The translations under genes and the position numbers were made by a program. A DNA stretch of 64,000 nucleotides from Ruegeria discodermiae (GTDB taxonomy: Bacteria; Pseudomonadota; Alphaproteobacteria; Rhodobacterales; Rhodobacteraceae): contig NZ_JAVAMO010000008.1 in assembly GCF_030758345.1 (NCBI RefSeq), positions 1 through 64,000 on the forward strand, in the 5' to 3' direction. Below are positions 45,681-55,847 of this stretch, piece by piece. Below the pieces are notes generated by a model, which was not told the origin of the DNA, made no database searches, and saw only the letters and a program-made list of their open reading frames with translations. Position 1 is the stretch's first letter; each line of letters begins with the position of its first letter.

Positions 45681-46858
45681 GCCTGAAATCAACACTCGCA
45701 GTTTTCTGGCGCACATTGTCCAGCCCGCCCGCAACAATTTCTCTGGGCGTACTCACCTTCGGCGGCTTCATCACGGGTATTATCTTCTGGGGCGGCTTTA
45801 ATACCGCGATGGAATTCACCAATACCGAAGATTTCTGCATCTACTGCCATGAGATGGAGGATAACGTGTACGCGGAGTTGCAGGAAACCGTGCACTGGGA
45901 AAACCGCACTGGCGTGCGCGCCACCTGTCCTGATTGTCACGTACCGCACGAATGGACCAACAAGGTCGCGCGCAAAATGCAGGCGTCCAAGGAGGTCTGG
46001 GGCAAGGTGTTTGGAACGATCAACACACCTGAGAAATTCGAAGCTAAACGAGATGAATTGGCGCGACACGAATGGGCGCGTCTGGAGGCCAATGGTTCGC
46101 TCGAATGCCGAAATTGCCACGATTACGACAGCATGGATTGGGCCGCAATGTCGGACGAAGCCGTGTACTACATGCGGCCAGCGGCCGAGTTGAATACTGG
46201 GTGCATCAACTGCCACAAGGGCATCGCGCATCACCTACCGCAGAGTTCGGGCGAAAGCCCGGTGCTGGTGGTTCTGGAAAGCAAGGCGGTCACCGATCTT
46301 GAGGAGGGCCAGCAGTATTTTGCAATCGATGCCGTAGAGTTATTCGAGGATGAGGCCCTGACGCAGACCGCCGGTTCTCTGGAGCTCGGCGCACCGGTCG
46401 AGGTCTTGGCACGCAGTGGCAATAAGATGCAGATCCGGCTTGCCGCCTGGCGGAAAGAAAAGGGCTTTGGGCGGGTGCTCTACCACGACTTCGGCCTGAA
46501 CATGCGCAAGGCTGTTCTGAACAAGGACACGGCAACAAACGCGGCGATTGTTCATGCATCGGAAACCCGCAATGACGATAATACCGGGCTCGACTGGAGT
46601 GAAGTCACGGTGGACCTTTGGGCTGTATCGCGGGGCTTTGTCAAAGACGAACAGGTGCTTTGGGACGTAGCTGCCGAAAGCTATGCATCGGATTGCAGCA
46701 CCTGCCACGCCCAACCGGACCCGGAGCATTTCTCGGCCAATGCCTGGCCGGCAATGTTCAACGGTATGGTCGGCTTCACCAATTTCGACGAGGCTGAGAG
46801 CAAGCTGGTGCTGACCTACTTGCAGAAACACTCGTCCGACTTCGTCGAAGCGCATTGA
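45677..46858 (+). CDS. torC: Pentaheme c-type cytochrome TorC
   Basis: A 393-residue membrane-anchored cytochrome with one N-terminal helix (residues ~15-37). Four NapC/NirT-type heme sites (CIYCH, CPDCH, CRNCH, CINCH) lie in the first ~190 residues. A C-terminal domain carries a fifth, CSTCH, near residue 335. Five hemes and this arrangement identify TorC, which carries electrons from the quinol pool to the periplasmic TMAO reductase. It sits directly before torA, with GAGGAG between. Confidence 0.93.
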   Translation: MSLKSTLAVFWRTLSSPPATISLGVLTFGGFITGIIFWGGFNTAMEFTNTEDFCIYCHEMEDNVYAELQETVHWENRTGVRATCPDCHVPHEWTNKVARKMQASKEVWGKVFGTINTPEKFEAKRDELARHEWARLEANGSLECRNCHDYDSMDWAAMSDEAVYYMRPAAELNTGCINCHKGIAHHLPQSSGESPVLVVLESKAVTDLEEGQQYFAIDAVELFEDEALTQTAGSLELGAPVEVLARSGNKMQIRLAAWRKEKGFGRVLYHDFGLNMRKAVLNKDTATNAAIVHASETRNDDNTGLDWSEVTVDLWAVSRGFVKDEQVLWDVAAESYASDCSTCHAQPDPEHFSANAWPAMFNGMVGFTNFDEAESKLVLTYLQKHSSDFVEAH

Positions 46859-46868
46859 GGAGATCGCC

Positions 46869-49331
46869 ATGGCAACCCGCAGGGACGTTCTCAAACGCAT
46901 AGCCGCAGGAGCAACCACAAGTCTCATCGGCCCCGCGCTTCTGGGTCCCGCAGCAAAGGCACAGGTCACGTCCGAAGGGGTCTGGAAGACAACCGGGTCG
47001 CATTGGGGGGCAATAAAGGCTTTGATCAAGGGCGGGCAGGTCGTCGATGTCAGGCCGATAGACGAAGACCCAAATCCCACCGACATGATCAATGGGATAA
47101 AGGGGCTGATCTATTCGCCGTCGCGCATACGTTACCCTATGGTTCGCGCCGATTGGTTGGACAACCGCGAGAGAGCCGACCGCACGACCCGCGGCGACAA
47201 CCGCTATATCCGTATTACCTGGGATCAGGCGCTCGACTTGCTCTACGAAGAACTGGAACGCATTCAGACGACGTATGGTTCCTCAGGACTTTATGCTGGG
47301 GCCACCGGCTGGCGCGCCACTGGGCAGTTCCATTCCTGCATCAACCACATGAATCGCGCCGTCACAATGCACGGCCCCTATATAAAGAAGGTGGGGGATT
47401 ATTCGACAGGTGCCGGCCAGACGATCCTTCCATACGTTCTCGGCTCCACCGAAGTCTATGCCCAGGGCACCTCCTGGCCGCTGATCCTGGAAAACACCAA
47501 GACTCTCGTTTTCTGGGCGAGCGACCCTGTCAAGAATCTGCAGGTCGGCTGGCAATGCGAAACCCATGAGAGCTTGGAGTACTTCGACACGTTGCGCGAA
47601 AAGATCGCCAAGGGTGAGATCAAGGTGATCTCGATCGATCCAGTTCGGAGCAAAACCCAGAACCATATCAATTGCGAGCAACTTTACATCAATCCGATGA
47701 CCGATGTTGCGATGATGCTCGCCGTGGCGCATGTGCTTTATACCGAAGAGCTCTATGACAAGGCGTTCATCGACATCTACGCGCTCGGTTTCGACCGGTT
47801 CATCGACTACGTGATGGGCCGCGATGACGAGGGCATCGAGCGGACGCCGGAATGGGCGGCTGACATCTGCGGGGTCGCCCCCGACATGATCCGTGACTTT
47901 GCGCGGCTCATCGCCTCAGACCGCACGCAGTTCATGTTCGGCTGGTCGGTGCAGCGTCAGCAGCACGGTGAACAGCCCTATTGGATGGGGGCAGTCTTGG
48001 CCGCCATGCTGGGTCAGATTGGCCTGCCAGGGGGTGGGATCAGCTATTCGCACCACTATTCGAGCGTGGGCGTTTCCACCTCCGGTGCTACAATGCCTGG
48101 AGCCTTCCCGCTCAACCTTGATCTCGGCAAGACACCCGAGCACGATGCGAATTTCGGCGAATTCAGCCCGGTGATCCCGACCACGCGCTGGATCGATGCA
48201 CTGCTGAACCCTGGTGCCAAGATCCAGTACAACGGCAACGAGGTCACGCTGCCTGACCTGAAGATGGCGGTCTTTGTTGGCAACAATCCTTTTCACCACC
48301 ATCAGGACCGCAACAAGATGCGGCAGGCGATCCGCAATCTGGAAACCATCGTTGCGGTGGATTATACGTGGTCGGCCACCTGTCGGCACGCCGATCTGGT
48401 CCTGCCGGGCTGCACCCAGTTCGAACGCAACGATCTGGACATGTATGGCTCCTACGCAAATTCCGGCGTGCTCGCGATGCACCGACTGGTGGATCCGCTG
48501 TTCCAGTCTCGACCCGATTTCGATATTTTCGCTGCCCTGACCGAACGCTTCGGTCGCCGCGAGGAGTATACTCGTGGCATGCGCGAGATGGAATGGATCG
48601 AGACCCTCTACAACGAATGCCGCGACGCCAATGCCGGCAAGTTCGAGATGCCCGAATTCGCCGATTTCTGGGACGAGGGGTTGATCCGTTTCCCCCGCGG
48701 AGAGCACTGGGTGCGTCACGCCGCTTTCCGCGAGGATCCCGAAATCAATGCGCTGGGCACGCCCTCGGGCTTCATCGAGATTTCCAGCCGGACCATCGAA
48801 AAGTTCGGTTACGACGATTGCGGCGCTCACCCGAAATGGATGGAAAAGCTTGAACGCTCGCATGGTGGGCCGGGATCGGAAAAGTATCCGATCTGGCTCC
48901 AATCCTGTCACCCCGATCAGCGGCTGCACTCGCAGATGTGCGATTCCGAGCCCTATCGCGCCACCTACTCGGTGCAAGGTCGTGAACCGATCTGGATGTC
49001 GCCGCAGGATGCAGAGCAGCGGGGGCTGGGCGATGGCGATCTTGTCCGCGTTTTCAATGACCGTGGTCAGTTGCTTGCCGGCGTCAGACTGTCCGATAAC
49101 TTCCCGCCCGGGGTTGCGCGCATTCACGAGGGCGCTTGGTACGGGCCAGAGGATGCAACGATCGGGGCGCTGGATACTTATGGCGATCCGAACACACTGA
49201 CCATGGATATAGGTGCCTCGAAACTCAGCCAGGCGACCAGCGCAAATACTTGTCTGGTCCAGATCGAGGAATTCGAAGGCGATGCGCCTGCAGTGACAGC
49301 CTTCGGCGGGCCCACTGAGGTCGTCTTCTGA
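46869..49331 (+). CDS. torA: Trimethylamine-N-oxide reductase TorA
   Basis: An 820-residue molybdoenzyme of the DMSO-reductase family with a twin-arginine leader ([14 protein letters not shown], cleavage near AKAQ). Landmarks are the Mo-ligand serine in GDYSTGAGQ, the following [52 protein letters not shown] and C-terminal cofactor-binding [13 protein letters not shown]. It reduces TMAO (or related N- and S-oxides) in the periplasm as a terminal electron acceptor. Length matches the family, and torC and torD flank it. Confidence 0.94.
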   Translation: MATRRDVLKRIAAGATTSLIGPALLGPAAKAQVTSEGVWKTTGSHWGAIKALIKGGQVVDVRPIDEDPNPTDMINGIKGLIYSPSRIRYPMVRADWLDNRERADRTTRGDNRYIRITWDQALDLLYEELERIQTTYGSSGLYAGATGWRATGQFHSCINHMNRAVTMHGPYIKKVGDYSTGAGQTILPYVLGSTEVYAQGTSWPLILENTKTLVFWASDPVKNLQVGWQCETHESLEYFDTLREKIAKGEIKVISIDPVRSKTQNHINCEQLYINPMTDVAMMLAVAHVLYTEELYDKAFIDIYALGFDRFIDYVMGRDDEGIERTPEWAADICGVAPDMIRDFARLIASDRTQFMFGWSVQRQQHGEQPYWMGAVLAAMLGQIGLPGGGISYSHHYSSVGVSTSGATMPGAFPLNLDLGKTPEHDANFGEFSPVIPTTRWIDALLNPGAKIQYNGNEVTLPDLKMAVFVGNNPFHHHQDRNKMRQAIRNLETIVAVDYTWSATCRHADLVLPGCTQFERNDLDMYGSYANSGVLAMHRLVDPLFQSRPDFDIFAALTERFGRREEYTRGMREMEWIETLYNECRDANAGKFEMPEFADFWDEGLIRFPRGEHWVRHAAFREDPEINALGTPSGFIEISSRTIEKFGYDDCGAHPKWMEKLERSHGGPGSEKYPIWLQSCHPDQRLHSQMCDSEPYRATYSVQGREPIWMSPQDAEQRGLGDGDLVRVFNDRGQLLAGVRLSDNFPPGVARIHEGAWYGPEDATIGALDTYGDPNTLTMDIGASKLSQATSANTCLVQIEEFEGDAPAVTAFGGPTEVVF

Positions 49332-49946
49332 ATGGACGATTGTGTGACGATCCACGATGCCGAGCTGTGCCGTTGGTTCGCAACAGTCTTTGCCGGCGAG
49401 CTGACCGAGGGGGCGGTCAATGCTTACATGGCTGGTGCCGCAGTTCCATATTTGAATTCAGTGGCAGAACAGTGTGATATCTCCGCCGAACGTGAAACGC
49501 TTGAGGCGGCAATCCGGGACTGGTCTCGACATACCAACGCGACGCGACAGTTGGCGACGGATTTCGCAGCACATTTCCTAATCCCCGGCCAGACTGCTGC
49601 TATGCCTTACGCCTCTTATTTCGAGGAGCAAACGCTTTTTGGTCACGCCCATGACCGGATGCGCGCAAGACTGAACAATGCCGGGCTTGGGCTAACCGCC
49701 TCCGAGAATGGTCCGGCGGATCACCTCGCTGTCATGTTGGAGTATCTTGCGTATCTATTGGACACCAACCGCTTGGATGCGCATTCCTCGGGTTACGTGG
49801 AAAGCGAGGTTCTTCCCCTTGCCACATCTGTTTCGCGCCGTCTGGAGGAGCAAAAACCTTCGACCGGCTTCTATCCGACAGTCGCAAGCATCCTGACGCT
49901 GTACCTGCAGGCACTTGCCGATAGAAAGCTGACGGCCCGCGTCTAA
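49332..49946 (+). CDS. torD: TorD-family maturation chaperone
   Basis: A 204-residue all-helical TorD/DmsD protein. Typical features are the N-terminal WFATVFAGELTEGAVNAYM, the cofactor- and substrate-contact segment YASYFEEQTLFGHAHDRMRARL and the conserved GPADHLAVMLEYLAYLL. It binds the TorA leader and assists cofactor insertion before Tat export. It begins directly after the torA stop. Confidence 0.92.
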   Translation: MDDCVTIHDAELCRWFATVFAGELTEGAVNAYMAGAAVPYLNSVAEQCDISAERETLEAAIRDWSRHTNATRQLATDFAAHFLIPGQTAAMPYASYFEEQTLFGHAHDRMRARLNNAGLGLTASENGPADHLAVMLEYLAYLLDTNRLDAHSSGYVESEVLPLATSVSRRLEEQKPSTGFYPTVASILTLYLQALADRKLTARV

Positions 49947-49947
49947 G

Positions 49948-49975
49948 GTTCCAACTGACGATGCTGTCAGGGAAC
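49948..49975 (+). terminator. Hairpin after torD
   Basis: GTTCC, a two-base bulge and CTGAC pair with GTCAG and GGAAC around a six-base loop, starting one base after the torD stop. It is well placed to end the tor transcript, although the downstream run is C-rich rather than T-rich. The rest of the gap to 50275 contains no supportable gene. Confidence 0.5.
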
Positions 49976-50231
49976 TCCCCACGGCCACGCCGCGCAAGCC
50001 GGACCACGATGGAGCATTTCCGGTGGCGGCGCAAAGATTGCCAGTGCAGTTGAAATAAGCGGGCCAACCCAAAGGGTAGCTATCAGGCGGCGTGCCATTT
50101 ATTTGAATCTGCGCAACGGGAAATCTCGGCGTGCAGATGGTCCAGCATCCTGACGAGCCGTTCAAGACAGATGCCTTCGCCACAGATCCTTGTCGACTGA
50201 TATGTATTGTGCAAGTTGTGAGCCTATTGAA

Positions 50232-50244
50232 GTTTCCTATGAAC
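50232..50244. promoter_or_regulatory. Candidate operator upstream of the HTH-SBP regulator
   Basis: GTTTCCTATGAAC matches the perfect palindrome at 51954-51966 in nine of thirteen positions, including both outer arms GTT and ATGAAC. It lies about 30 bases before the regulator start, a suitable place for autoregulation. Confidence 0.3.
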
Positions 50245-50275
50245 AGACGGATTTAGAATCCCTTGAAGTGGACGG

Positions 50276-51949
50276 TTGATTTTGAACAAGCGGGACTTGT
50301 TGGAAGCAATTGAGCTGCTAGAACGTCTTCGGGCGCTCAAAGTGCTTTGGGTCGACGACGCGGGGGCAGATCCAGTTCTGGAGATGTCTTTGTTTTTGCT
50401 TGGACGGCATTTGCAGGGCCTTTCCACGACACCGACCAATCTGGCGCAAGCCACGACTGTTCCGTATACAACCGCCACGCGACGAATTGCTGATATGCAG
50501 GTGCGGGGCTTGCTTGATTTGCGACCGCGCACCAAGACGGGTAAATCCTTTTCTGTACATCCTAGCGATAAGCTTATTGCTAAGATGACATCATTTCTTG
50601 AGGCAACGCGTGTCGCTATTTCGGGCAGCGGGGCGAACCGCCTGCGCCCGACTAAGCGGAGTTCGGGTCAGACCAGCGTCGCTTCACCATCCATTGCGCC
50701 AAGCAAGTTGGGGTTTACAGATGGTGTGCACGTGCTTGTTCTGGACGATCCGGCCTATGCTATCAGCAAACCACTGCAGCGTGAGTTAAGCTATCTTATG
50801 GGCGGTCAAGTCCGGTTCTCTGAAACATCCATTGATCAGCTTCGCGAGAATGTTTTGGAAAACGCGGCTCTGCCACGATCTAAATACGATATCGTAGCCG
50901 TCGATTTACCCATGATTGCTGAATTTGCTGCCCGAGGTATTCTGACCCCGCTAGATGGCGTTGCAGCCGACAGCAATGTCGACAGTGCAGATTTTGTCCC
51001 AGCTGCCTGGCGGGGGGTGGTGGTTGCCGACCGGTACTATGCGATCCCCATTTTGATCAATCCGCAGTTGCTGTTTTATCGGCAGGACCTTTTTGCAGAG
51101 CTGCAAACGCCGCCGCCTTCGACGACGCAAGATGTTCTTAGGCTAGCGCGTGTTATGCACAAACCCGGTGAAGAGCAATATGGCGTGTCCTGGACTGGAG
51201 GGCGCGGTGCGCCCGTTGGCCAGGCCTTTATCCAGTTTCTTGCGGATTTTGGTCAGCCTGTTTTCGAGCTTCAACGCTCGATCGATGGCCACAACCTGAC
51301 AGTTTCAAACCAACAGACACTTCGTCCGATGATCGACACCGAAAGAGGTCGCGCGACGGCTCGGTTCATGATTGACCTGCTCAAGGTTTCGGCCCCGCAC
51401 ACATTGACCATGGGGTGGGAAGGGCAGGTAAACCTATTGCGTGAAGGCCGGGTCGCTATGGCGTATGAATGGGCCAGTCGGGCTGCACAACTAAGCGGGT
51501 TTGCGTCGGCCCGGACACTTGGATTTTTGCCTCATCCGACAGGCCTTTTCCCGAAAGACAAAGCTCCTCGGGCGAGTGTTGCACCGGTTGGTGGATTTGC
51601 ATTCGGGATCCCGTCCAACATCGCAACGGATAGCCTGACAAAAGCGTGGCACGCAATCGAGTGGCTGGCCTCTCCTGAGGTGATAAAACTGCTTGTGCAG
51701 CATGGTGGCCATGTCACGCCGCGTATCAGTGTTGCGGCGGATCCGGATGTTCAGCAATTGTCGCCTATGATTGCTGCAGTTGATCAGATGGCACGGCGTG
51801 GTGAAATCAGGCTTTGGCCCAGGGCACCGGTGCCAAGCTATTCAACCGTGGTCTCCATTCTGGGGGAGGAGATACACGACATGCTCTTGGGTCGCCAAAC
51901 TGTCGAGCAAGCGTTGAAACGTTCCCAGGATCGTGCTGAGGCGATCTAA
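50276..51949 (+). CDS. Winged-helix regulator fused to an ABC-type solute-binding domain
   Basis: A 557-residue protein without a signal peptide or membrane helix. Residues ~1-110 look like a MarR-type winged helix (LEMSLFLLGRHLQG; TVPYTTATRRIADMQVRGLLDLRPRTKTG). Residues ~145-545 match family-1 extracellular solute-binding proteins (KYDIVAVDLPMIAEFAARGILTPLDG; YYAIPILINPQLLFYRQDLF; GRVAMAYEWAS; AWHAIEWLASPEVIKLL). This suggests a one-component cytoplasmic sensor that has recruited a binding-protein fold to detect a sugar- or opine-like ligand. The start is uncertain (TTG 50276 or 50282). It precedes two dioxygenase genes. Confidence 0.8.
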   Translation: MILNKRDLLEAIELLERLRALKVLWVDDAGADPVLEMSLFLLGRHLQGLSTTPTNLAQATTVPYTTATRRIADMQVRGLLDLRPRTKTGKSFSVHPSDKLIAKMTSFLEATRVAISGSGANRLRPTKRSSGQTSVASPSIAPSKLGFTDGVHVLVLDDPAYAISKPLQRELSYLMGGQVRFSETSIDQLRENVLENAALPRSKYDIVAVDLPMIAEFAARGILTPLDGVAADSNVDSADFVPAAWRGVVVADRYYAIPILINPQLLFYRQDLFAELQTPPPSTTQDVLRLARVMHKPGEEQYGVSWTGGRGAPVGQAFIQFLADFGQPVFELQRSIDGHNLTVSNQQTLRPMIDTERGRATARFMIDLLKVSAPHTLTMGWEGQVNLLREGRVAMAYEWASRAAQLSGFASARTLGFLPHPTGLFPKDKAPRASVAPVGGFAFGIPSNIATDSLTKAWHAIEWLASPEVIKLLVQHGGHVTPRISVAADPDVQQLSPMIAAVDQMARRGEIRLWPRAPVPSYSTVVSILGEEIHDMLLGRQTVEQALKRSQDRAEAI

Positions 51950-51953
51950 AAAT

Positions 51954-51966
51954 GTTCATAATGAAC
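51954..51966. promoter_or_regulatory. Palindromic operator candidate before the dioxygenases
   Basis: GTTCAT and ATGAAC form a perfect inverted repeat around one central base, immediately after the regulator stop and 80 bases before the first dioxygenase. A related sequence occurs upstream of the regulator, so both may be its binding sites. Confidence 0.4.
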
Positions 51967-52045
51967 TTTTTCTAACTTGAGTGATCTGCTCTTGCGGTAT
52001 CGACTGGGCCGCAGAGCAAACGGTGCGAACACTGGGGAGGAGTGT

Positions 52046-53236
52046 ATGATTACCGGTCTTTTGCAAGATGCGGGCTGGAACGCTGATGTGCCGCCAAACG
52101 GGTTTATCAATCGCCCTAAGACAATTGAAAGCAATGACAACCCAGACGGACTGTCCTCGTCTCAGGCAGAGATTGAGATTGAGACGACGCCCGAACATAT
52201 GAATCTGGTTTCGGGCGATCCGTCCTGCGCGGCATGGACCCGGGCTTATGACGATCCCGGAGTCGTAGGCTTGCGCGAACATTTGCGACAGAACAATGGT
52301 ATCAAAGGGCTGGAACTAGTTTCACCCGGCGAGGTCAAGCGTGCAACCGAGCTGTTTCACCGTGATGGGTTTGTGGCAGTGCGCGATGTGCTGACTCCGG
52401 AACAGCTAGAGCGGATGCGCAATGCAGCGCACGAAGCCGTGGCGGACCTGATGGAGGATGATCCCGATTGCTCAGCCGGCGGAGGGGCAGGCGGCTTACC
52501 TCATCGTTATTCCTTTGGCGGCGGTTCTGCCTCGCGTCATATGCTGCATAAGACAGAGTGGTGCGAGCTCATCGACCTGCCGACGACCACGCCGATCCTG
52601 ACGGAAATCTTCGGCTCGCCAGACTACGTGGTTGGTGGCGCCGGTGGCGATATCGCGATGCCGGGCGCCATCGAGTACCAGGGTTTGCATTCCGACAACA
52701 TGTGGTCCGAGCTCCCGGACCCTTATGGCAATGTCACCATGCGCGATTTGCCGGTTCCGGTTCTGACGATCAATTTTCCCATGATTGACCTGACCTTTGA
52801 AAACGGACCGATCCGGCAGATCCCGGGGACACAGCGGTCGCGCGCTCCGATTCCCAGCCTCGCGAATGAGCCTGACTGGATGAAACTGTCGACCGTTTGC
52901 CCGGCCCCTGCGGGCACGGCAGTGTTTCGCGATATTCGCGCCTGGCACGGGGGTACGCCGAACCTGTCGCGCGATGTGCGGGCAATGCCAAACGTGGAGT
53001 ACTACGCGCCATGGTTCCGCAGCGAAGGGATCATGCGCTGCATGCCTTATGAACAATGGGAAAAGCTGTCACCACACGCGCAACGTATCTCGCGCTTTGT
53101 GGTTTGTGACAAAGGCGAAGATGTTGTGGGCGCGGGTTTCATGGACCCAAGGCGCAAAAAGCGGGAGGCGTTCAAGCAAGAGCAGTTGGATGCAATGGGT
53201 GAGAAAGCGGCACGAGAGTACCTCGCGCGTCTCTGA
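52046..53236 (+). CDS. Phytanoyl-CoA dioxygenase-family oxygenase, copy 1
   Basis: A 396-residue Fe(II)/2-oxoglutarate-dependent oxygenase. The core starts near residue 105 (ATELFHRDGFVAVRDVLTPEQLERM). The iron-binding HxD is in GLHSDNMWSE and the distal His in RAWHGGTPNLS, followed by the Arg of DVRAMPN. ATG 52046 has GGGGAGGAG; a longer frame back to 51977 has none. The family hydroxylates small or lipid-like substrates; which one is unknown. It is followed by a second, only distantly related member. Confidence 0.88.
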   Translation: MITGLLQDAGWNADVPPNGFINRPKTIESNDNPDGLSSSQAEIEIETTPEHMNLVSGDPSCAAWTRAYDDPGVVGLREHLRQNNGIKGLELVSPGEVKRATELFHRDGFVAVRDVLTPEQLERMRNAAHEAVADLMEDDPDCSAGGGAGGLPHRYSFGGGSASRHMLHKTEWCELIDLPTTTPILTEIFGSPDYVVGGAGGDIAMPGAIEYQGLHSDNMWSELPDPYGNVTMRDLPVPVLTINFPMIDLTFENGPIRQIPGTQRSRAPIPSLANEPDWMKLSTVCPAPAGTAVFRDIRAWHGGTPNLSRDVRAMPNVEYYAPWFRSEGIMRCMPYEQWEKLSPHAQRISRFVVCDKGEDVVGAGFMDPRRKKREAFKQEQLDAMGEKAAREYLARL

Positions 53237-53296
53237 AGTAAATCCGAGGCTGATGCATACTGCTTGCTGCCATATGATGATGGCGCGCTGACCTGA

Positions 53297-53308
53297 CCTT
53301 TCGAAAGG
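53297..53308. promoter_or_regulatory. Perfect 12-bp palindrome before dioxygenase copy 2
   Basis: CCTTTCGAAAGG is fully self-complementary and overlaps the ribosome-binding site (AAAGG) of the next gene, nine bases from its ATG. It could be an operator or block the RBS as a short hairpin. By length alone it might also be chance. Confidence 0.25.
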
Positions 53309-53317
53309 CTGAATTAG

Positions 53318-54505
53318 ATGAGCAAACATCCACGTAAACAAGCCCCGGTTTGGCTAACGAAAGAAATCTGCTCGATAGAGGATTTTCGCGCCCAGGTCGA
53401 ACTGACTACTGATCCGGGTTCTGTGCCCTTGGCTGCCGAGGTGATCGATAACATTCCGGTCTATGACGGAAAGACCGTTTGCGAAGCTTATACCAATGCC
53501 GCCACATCCAGAGCGTTTATGGCCGAATGGAACGAGGTTTTGGCCACTGGCCCCGGCATCGTTGTAGTCAAAAACAGCTATGATGACCTGAACTTGATCG
53601 ATGACGTGACGCAGGTATTGAACGAAATCATCGAAGAAGAGCGTCAAACCGGTGCCGCTGCCGGTGATCACTTTGCAGCCGCAGGCGCCAACAGCCGCAT
53701 CTGGAATTCGCATGAGAAGCTGTGCATGGCAGCACCCGAATTGTTTGCGCGTTATAACGCAAACCCGGTCATTGCCATGATCAGTCAAGCCTGGTTGGGT
53801 CCACTTTATCAAATCACCATGCAGGTCAATGTGGTGCATCCAGGCGGCAAGGCGCAGGACTGTCATCGCGACTATCATATGGGGTTTCAGTCACCAGATG
53901 CGTTGAAGGACTATCCAGCGCGTATCCACGGTTTGTCCGCGATGCTAACGCTGCAGGGCGGGATCGCACATTGCGATGTGCCGTTGGACTCGGGGCCAAC
54001 CAAGCTGCTGCCGTATTCCCAGACCTATCTTCCGGGATACATCGCTGCACAGTTACCCGACTTCCGAGAGTACTTTGAGGAACATTGCGTCCAATTGCCA
54101 CTCAATAAAGGAGACATGCTCTACTTCAACCCGGCGGTTTTTCACGCTGCAGGAGAGAACAAGACATCCGACATTGATCGCATGGTTAACCTGATGCAAG
54201 TCGGATCAGGGTATGGCCGGTCGATCGAGATTGTCGACAGAACACGGATGAGTGCCGCGCTTTACCCCGTTCTGAAGCGGATGGCAGATGACGGCGCTTT
54301 GGATAGCAGCCAAATCCAGTGTGTTATTGCCGCCTGTGCCGAAGGGTATCCGTTCCCGGCCAATCTGGATTTGGATTCACCTTTGTCAGGCATGGCGCCC
54401 GATAGCCAGCAACACCTTATGCATCGGGCGCTCGCCAGCAATTGGAGCTCTGACGAATTCGAGAAGGCACTGCGTGATCGGCAAAATCGAGTGCGATCTC
54501 ATTAG
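53318..54505 (+). CDS. Phytanoyl-CoA dioxygenase-family oxygenase, copy 2
   Basis: A 395-residue protein with the non-heme iron facial triad visible as CHRDYHMG and VFHAAGEN. Further family features are VVHPGGKAQD, the double-stranded beta-helix strand LTLQGGIAHCDVPLDSGPTKLLPYSQTY and Arg in DRMVNLMQ. It shares the family but little sequence with copy 1, so the two likely catalyse different steps on one compound. It is the last gene before a region of gene debris. Confidence 0.87.
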   Translation: MSKHPRKQAPVWLTKEICSIEDFRAQVELTTDPGSVPLAAEVIDNIPVYDGKTVCEAYTNAATSRAFMAEWNEVLATGPGIVVVKNSYDDLNLIDDVTQVLNEIIEEERQTGAAAGDHFAAAGANSRIWNSHEKLCMAAPELFARYNANPVIAMISQAWLGPLYQITMQVNVVHPGGKAQDCHRDYHMGFQSPDALKDYPARIHGLSAMLTLQGGIAHCDVPLDSGPTKLLPYSQTYLPGYIAAQLPDFREYFEEHCVQLPLNKGDMLYFNPAVFHAAGENKTSDIDRMVNLMQVGSGYGRSIEIVDRTRMSAALYPVLKRMADDGALDSSQIQCVIAACAEGYPFPANLDLDSPLSGMAPDSQQHLMHRALASNWSSDEFEKALRDRQNRVRSH

Positions 54506-54509
54506 GTCA

Positions 54510-54700
54510 TGTTGACAAACGGCTGAGCCCGTGGCGGGTCGATGTGATGTCGATGCAGCCCAGAAGTTCTCCGGCGTTTTGTTGTATCGTGTCACTACAC
54601 GCCGGGCATTCTTAAGCTTGAAGCATCGTTCGACGAGATTTCCCAGGTGATATGCTGAGTGATCCATGCCGACCCGATTCTTCCGCGACCCGCGTGTAGG
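54510..54700 (-). pseudogene. IS5-family transposase C-terminal fragment
   Basis: Minus-strand translation DHSAYHLGNLVERCF, LKNARRVVTRYNKTPENF is the Glu-bearing C-terminal part of an IS5-type (IS427-group) transposase. A frameshift after ENF moves the usual ending into another frame. It directly abuts an IS481 fragment. Confidence 0.72.
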
Positions 54701-54965
54701 GTTGTCGGCTGCAAGTCATACAGGCCATCATCGAGTGGAAGCAGCGTTTGCCGTCGAAAAGCTACGACAATTTCTTCTTCTCTAGTAAAGACAGCCAAGC
54801 ATGGCTCCTTTGGACCAGTCTTCCGATCTTCGACTGTGTGCCGCTTCCGCCACTTGGCAACCATTTTGGGATTGATGTCGTATTCTAGACTCAACTCCGC
54901 AGTCGAATCTTGCGATAGCAGTCTTGCCGCTCGGACGGCGTCCGTACTCGTGGCGTACCTGTCTC
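54701..54965 (-). pseudogene. IS481-family transposase N-terminal fragment
   Basis: The reading MRQVRH, then after a frame change ATSTDAVRAARLLSQDS, LEYDINPKMVAKWRKRHTVEDRKTGPKEP and FRRQTLLPLDDGLYDLQP matches the helix-turn-helix start of IS481 transposases. The DDE domain is missing where the IS5 fragment begins. It contains at least one frameshift. Confidence 0.8.
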
Positions 54966-55142
54966 ATAATGCGTCCTTCCAATCTATCGAACGGATCGCA
55001 TCACTAAATCCTGAGATCAAAAACCTAATCGTAGGCATCACGTTTCATTTGGGGTGAAGTTGTGCACTTGCTTGCGAAGACAAATTAAGCACACCCGGAA
55101 GGCTCTGCCCCGAGCCCAGGGATAAAGCATACATTTTTTTGA

Positions 55143-55368
55143 TTACTTTTGAGCCGCGAGAATTTCGTTGATCAGAGTGTCCCCGTTTCCTCAATGAATG
55201 TCGCCCAGATCGGCTTGGCTGCTTCCTGAAACGCAGCACCGTTGACGTTGCGGTTGATTTCCATGCCGCCCTCGGTGGTCAACCATTCAATGGCCTTTTC
55301 TTCCCTGTCACGGTTGCCTTTGCGCTGGAAGGTCACGGCTTCCGCAGCGGCGGCTTCAATAACCGCCC
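55143..55368 (-). pseudogene. TRAP-transporter DctP-type binding protein, C-terminal remnant
   Basis: The segment RAVIEAAAAEAVTFQRKGN, GGMEINRNVNGAAFQEAAKPIWATFIEETG is the C-terminal helix region of DctP-like TRAP binding proteins. Loss of one G near 55188 puts the final residues (LINEILAAQK) in a different frame. The rest of the gene is absent: the LacI remnant begins at the break. The stretch 54966-55142 holds nothing recognisable. Confidence 0.75.
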
Positions 55369-55847
55369 GGCATTTTATCGAACGCGGGTACCGCAAGATT
55401 GCCGATGTCGGGGCTCAGCTTGACACCGACCTCTGCGCCGCCCAACGGCTGGAAGGGTTCAGCTCTGTTCTGGCCGAGGCCGGTGTTTCGCTACATCGGG
55501 AAACGGATCAGGACCTGCCGCGAACGAGAGAAACAGGGCAGGTGCTGACTCAAAGGTTGCTTGATCGCAACCAACCCGTGGACGCGATCTATTGCCTGAA
55601 CGATTCCATAGCCGCCGGGTGCCTGTCATATTTGTACTCCCGAGATTTTCGGATCCCGGATGACGTGGCGGTTGCCGGTTTCAACGGAACCTCGAGGGAC
55701 TATGCGGTCAGGACAAATTTGACCACTCAGGATGTTGACCGGCGCGAAATCGGACGATGTGCGGCGAACCTGATTGTGGATCAGAACGCGTTACGAAACC
55801 CGGTCGATCTAGTGCCCGACAAACTGGTTGTGGGGACAACGACCTAG
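55369..55847 (+). pseudogene. LacI-family regulator, ligand-binding C-terminal remnant
   Basis: About 160 residues are left: HFIERGYRKIADVGAQLDTDLCAAQRLEGF, DAIYCLNDSIAAGCL and RIPDDVAVAGFNGTSRDYAV, typical of the LacI/GntR-type periplasmic-binding-like domain. The DNA-binding N-terminal half is missing. Its stop overlaps the stop of the SMP-30 remnant on the other strand, so the original neighbours were a regulator and a lactonase gene. Confidence 0.78.
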
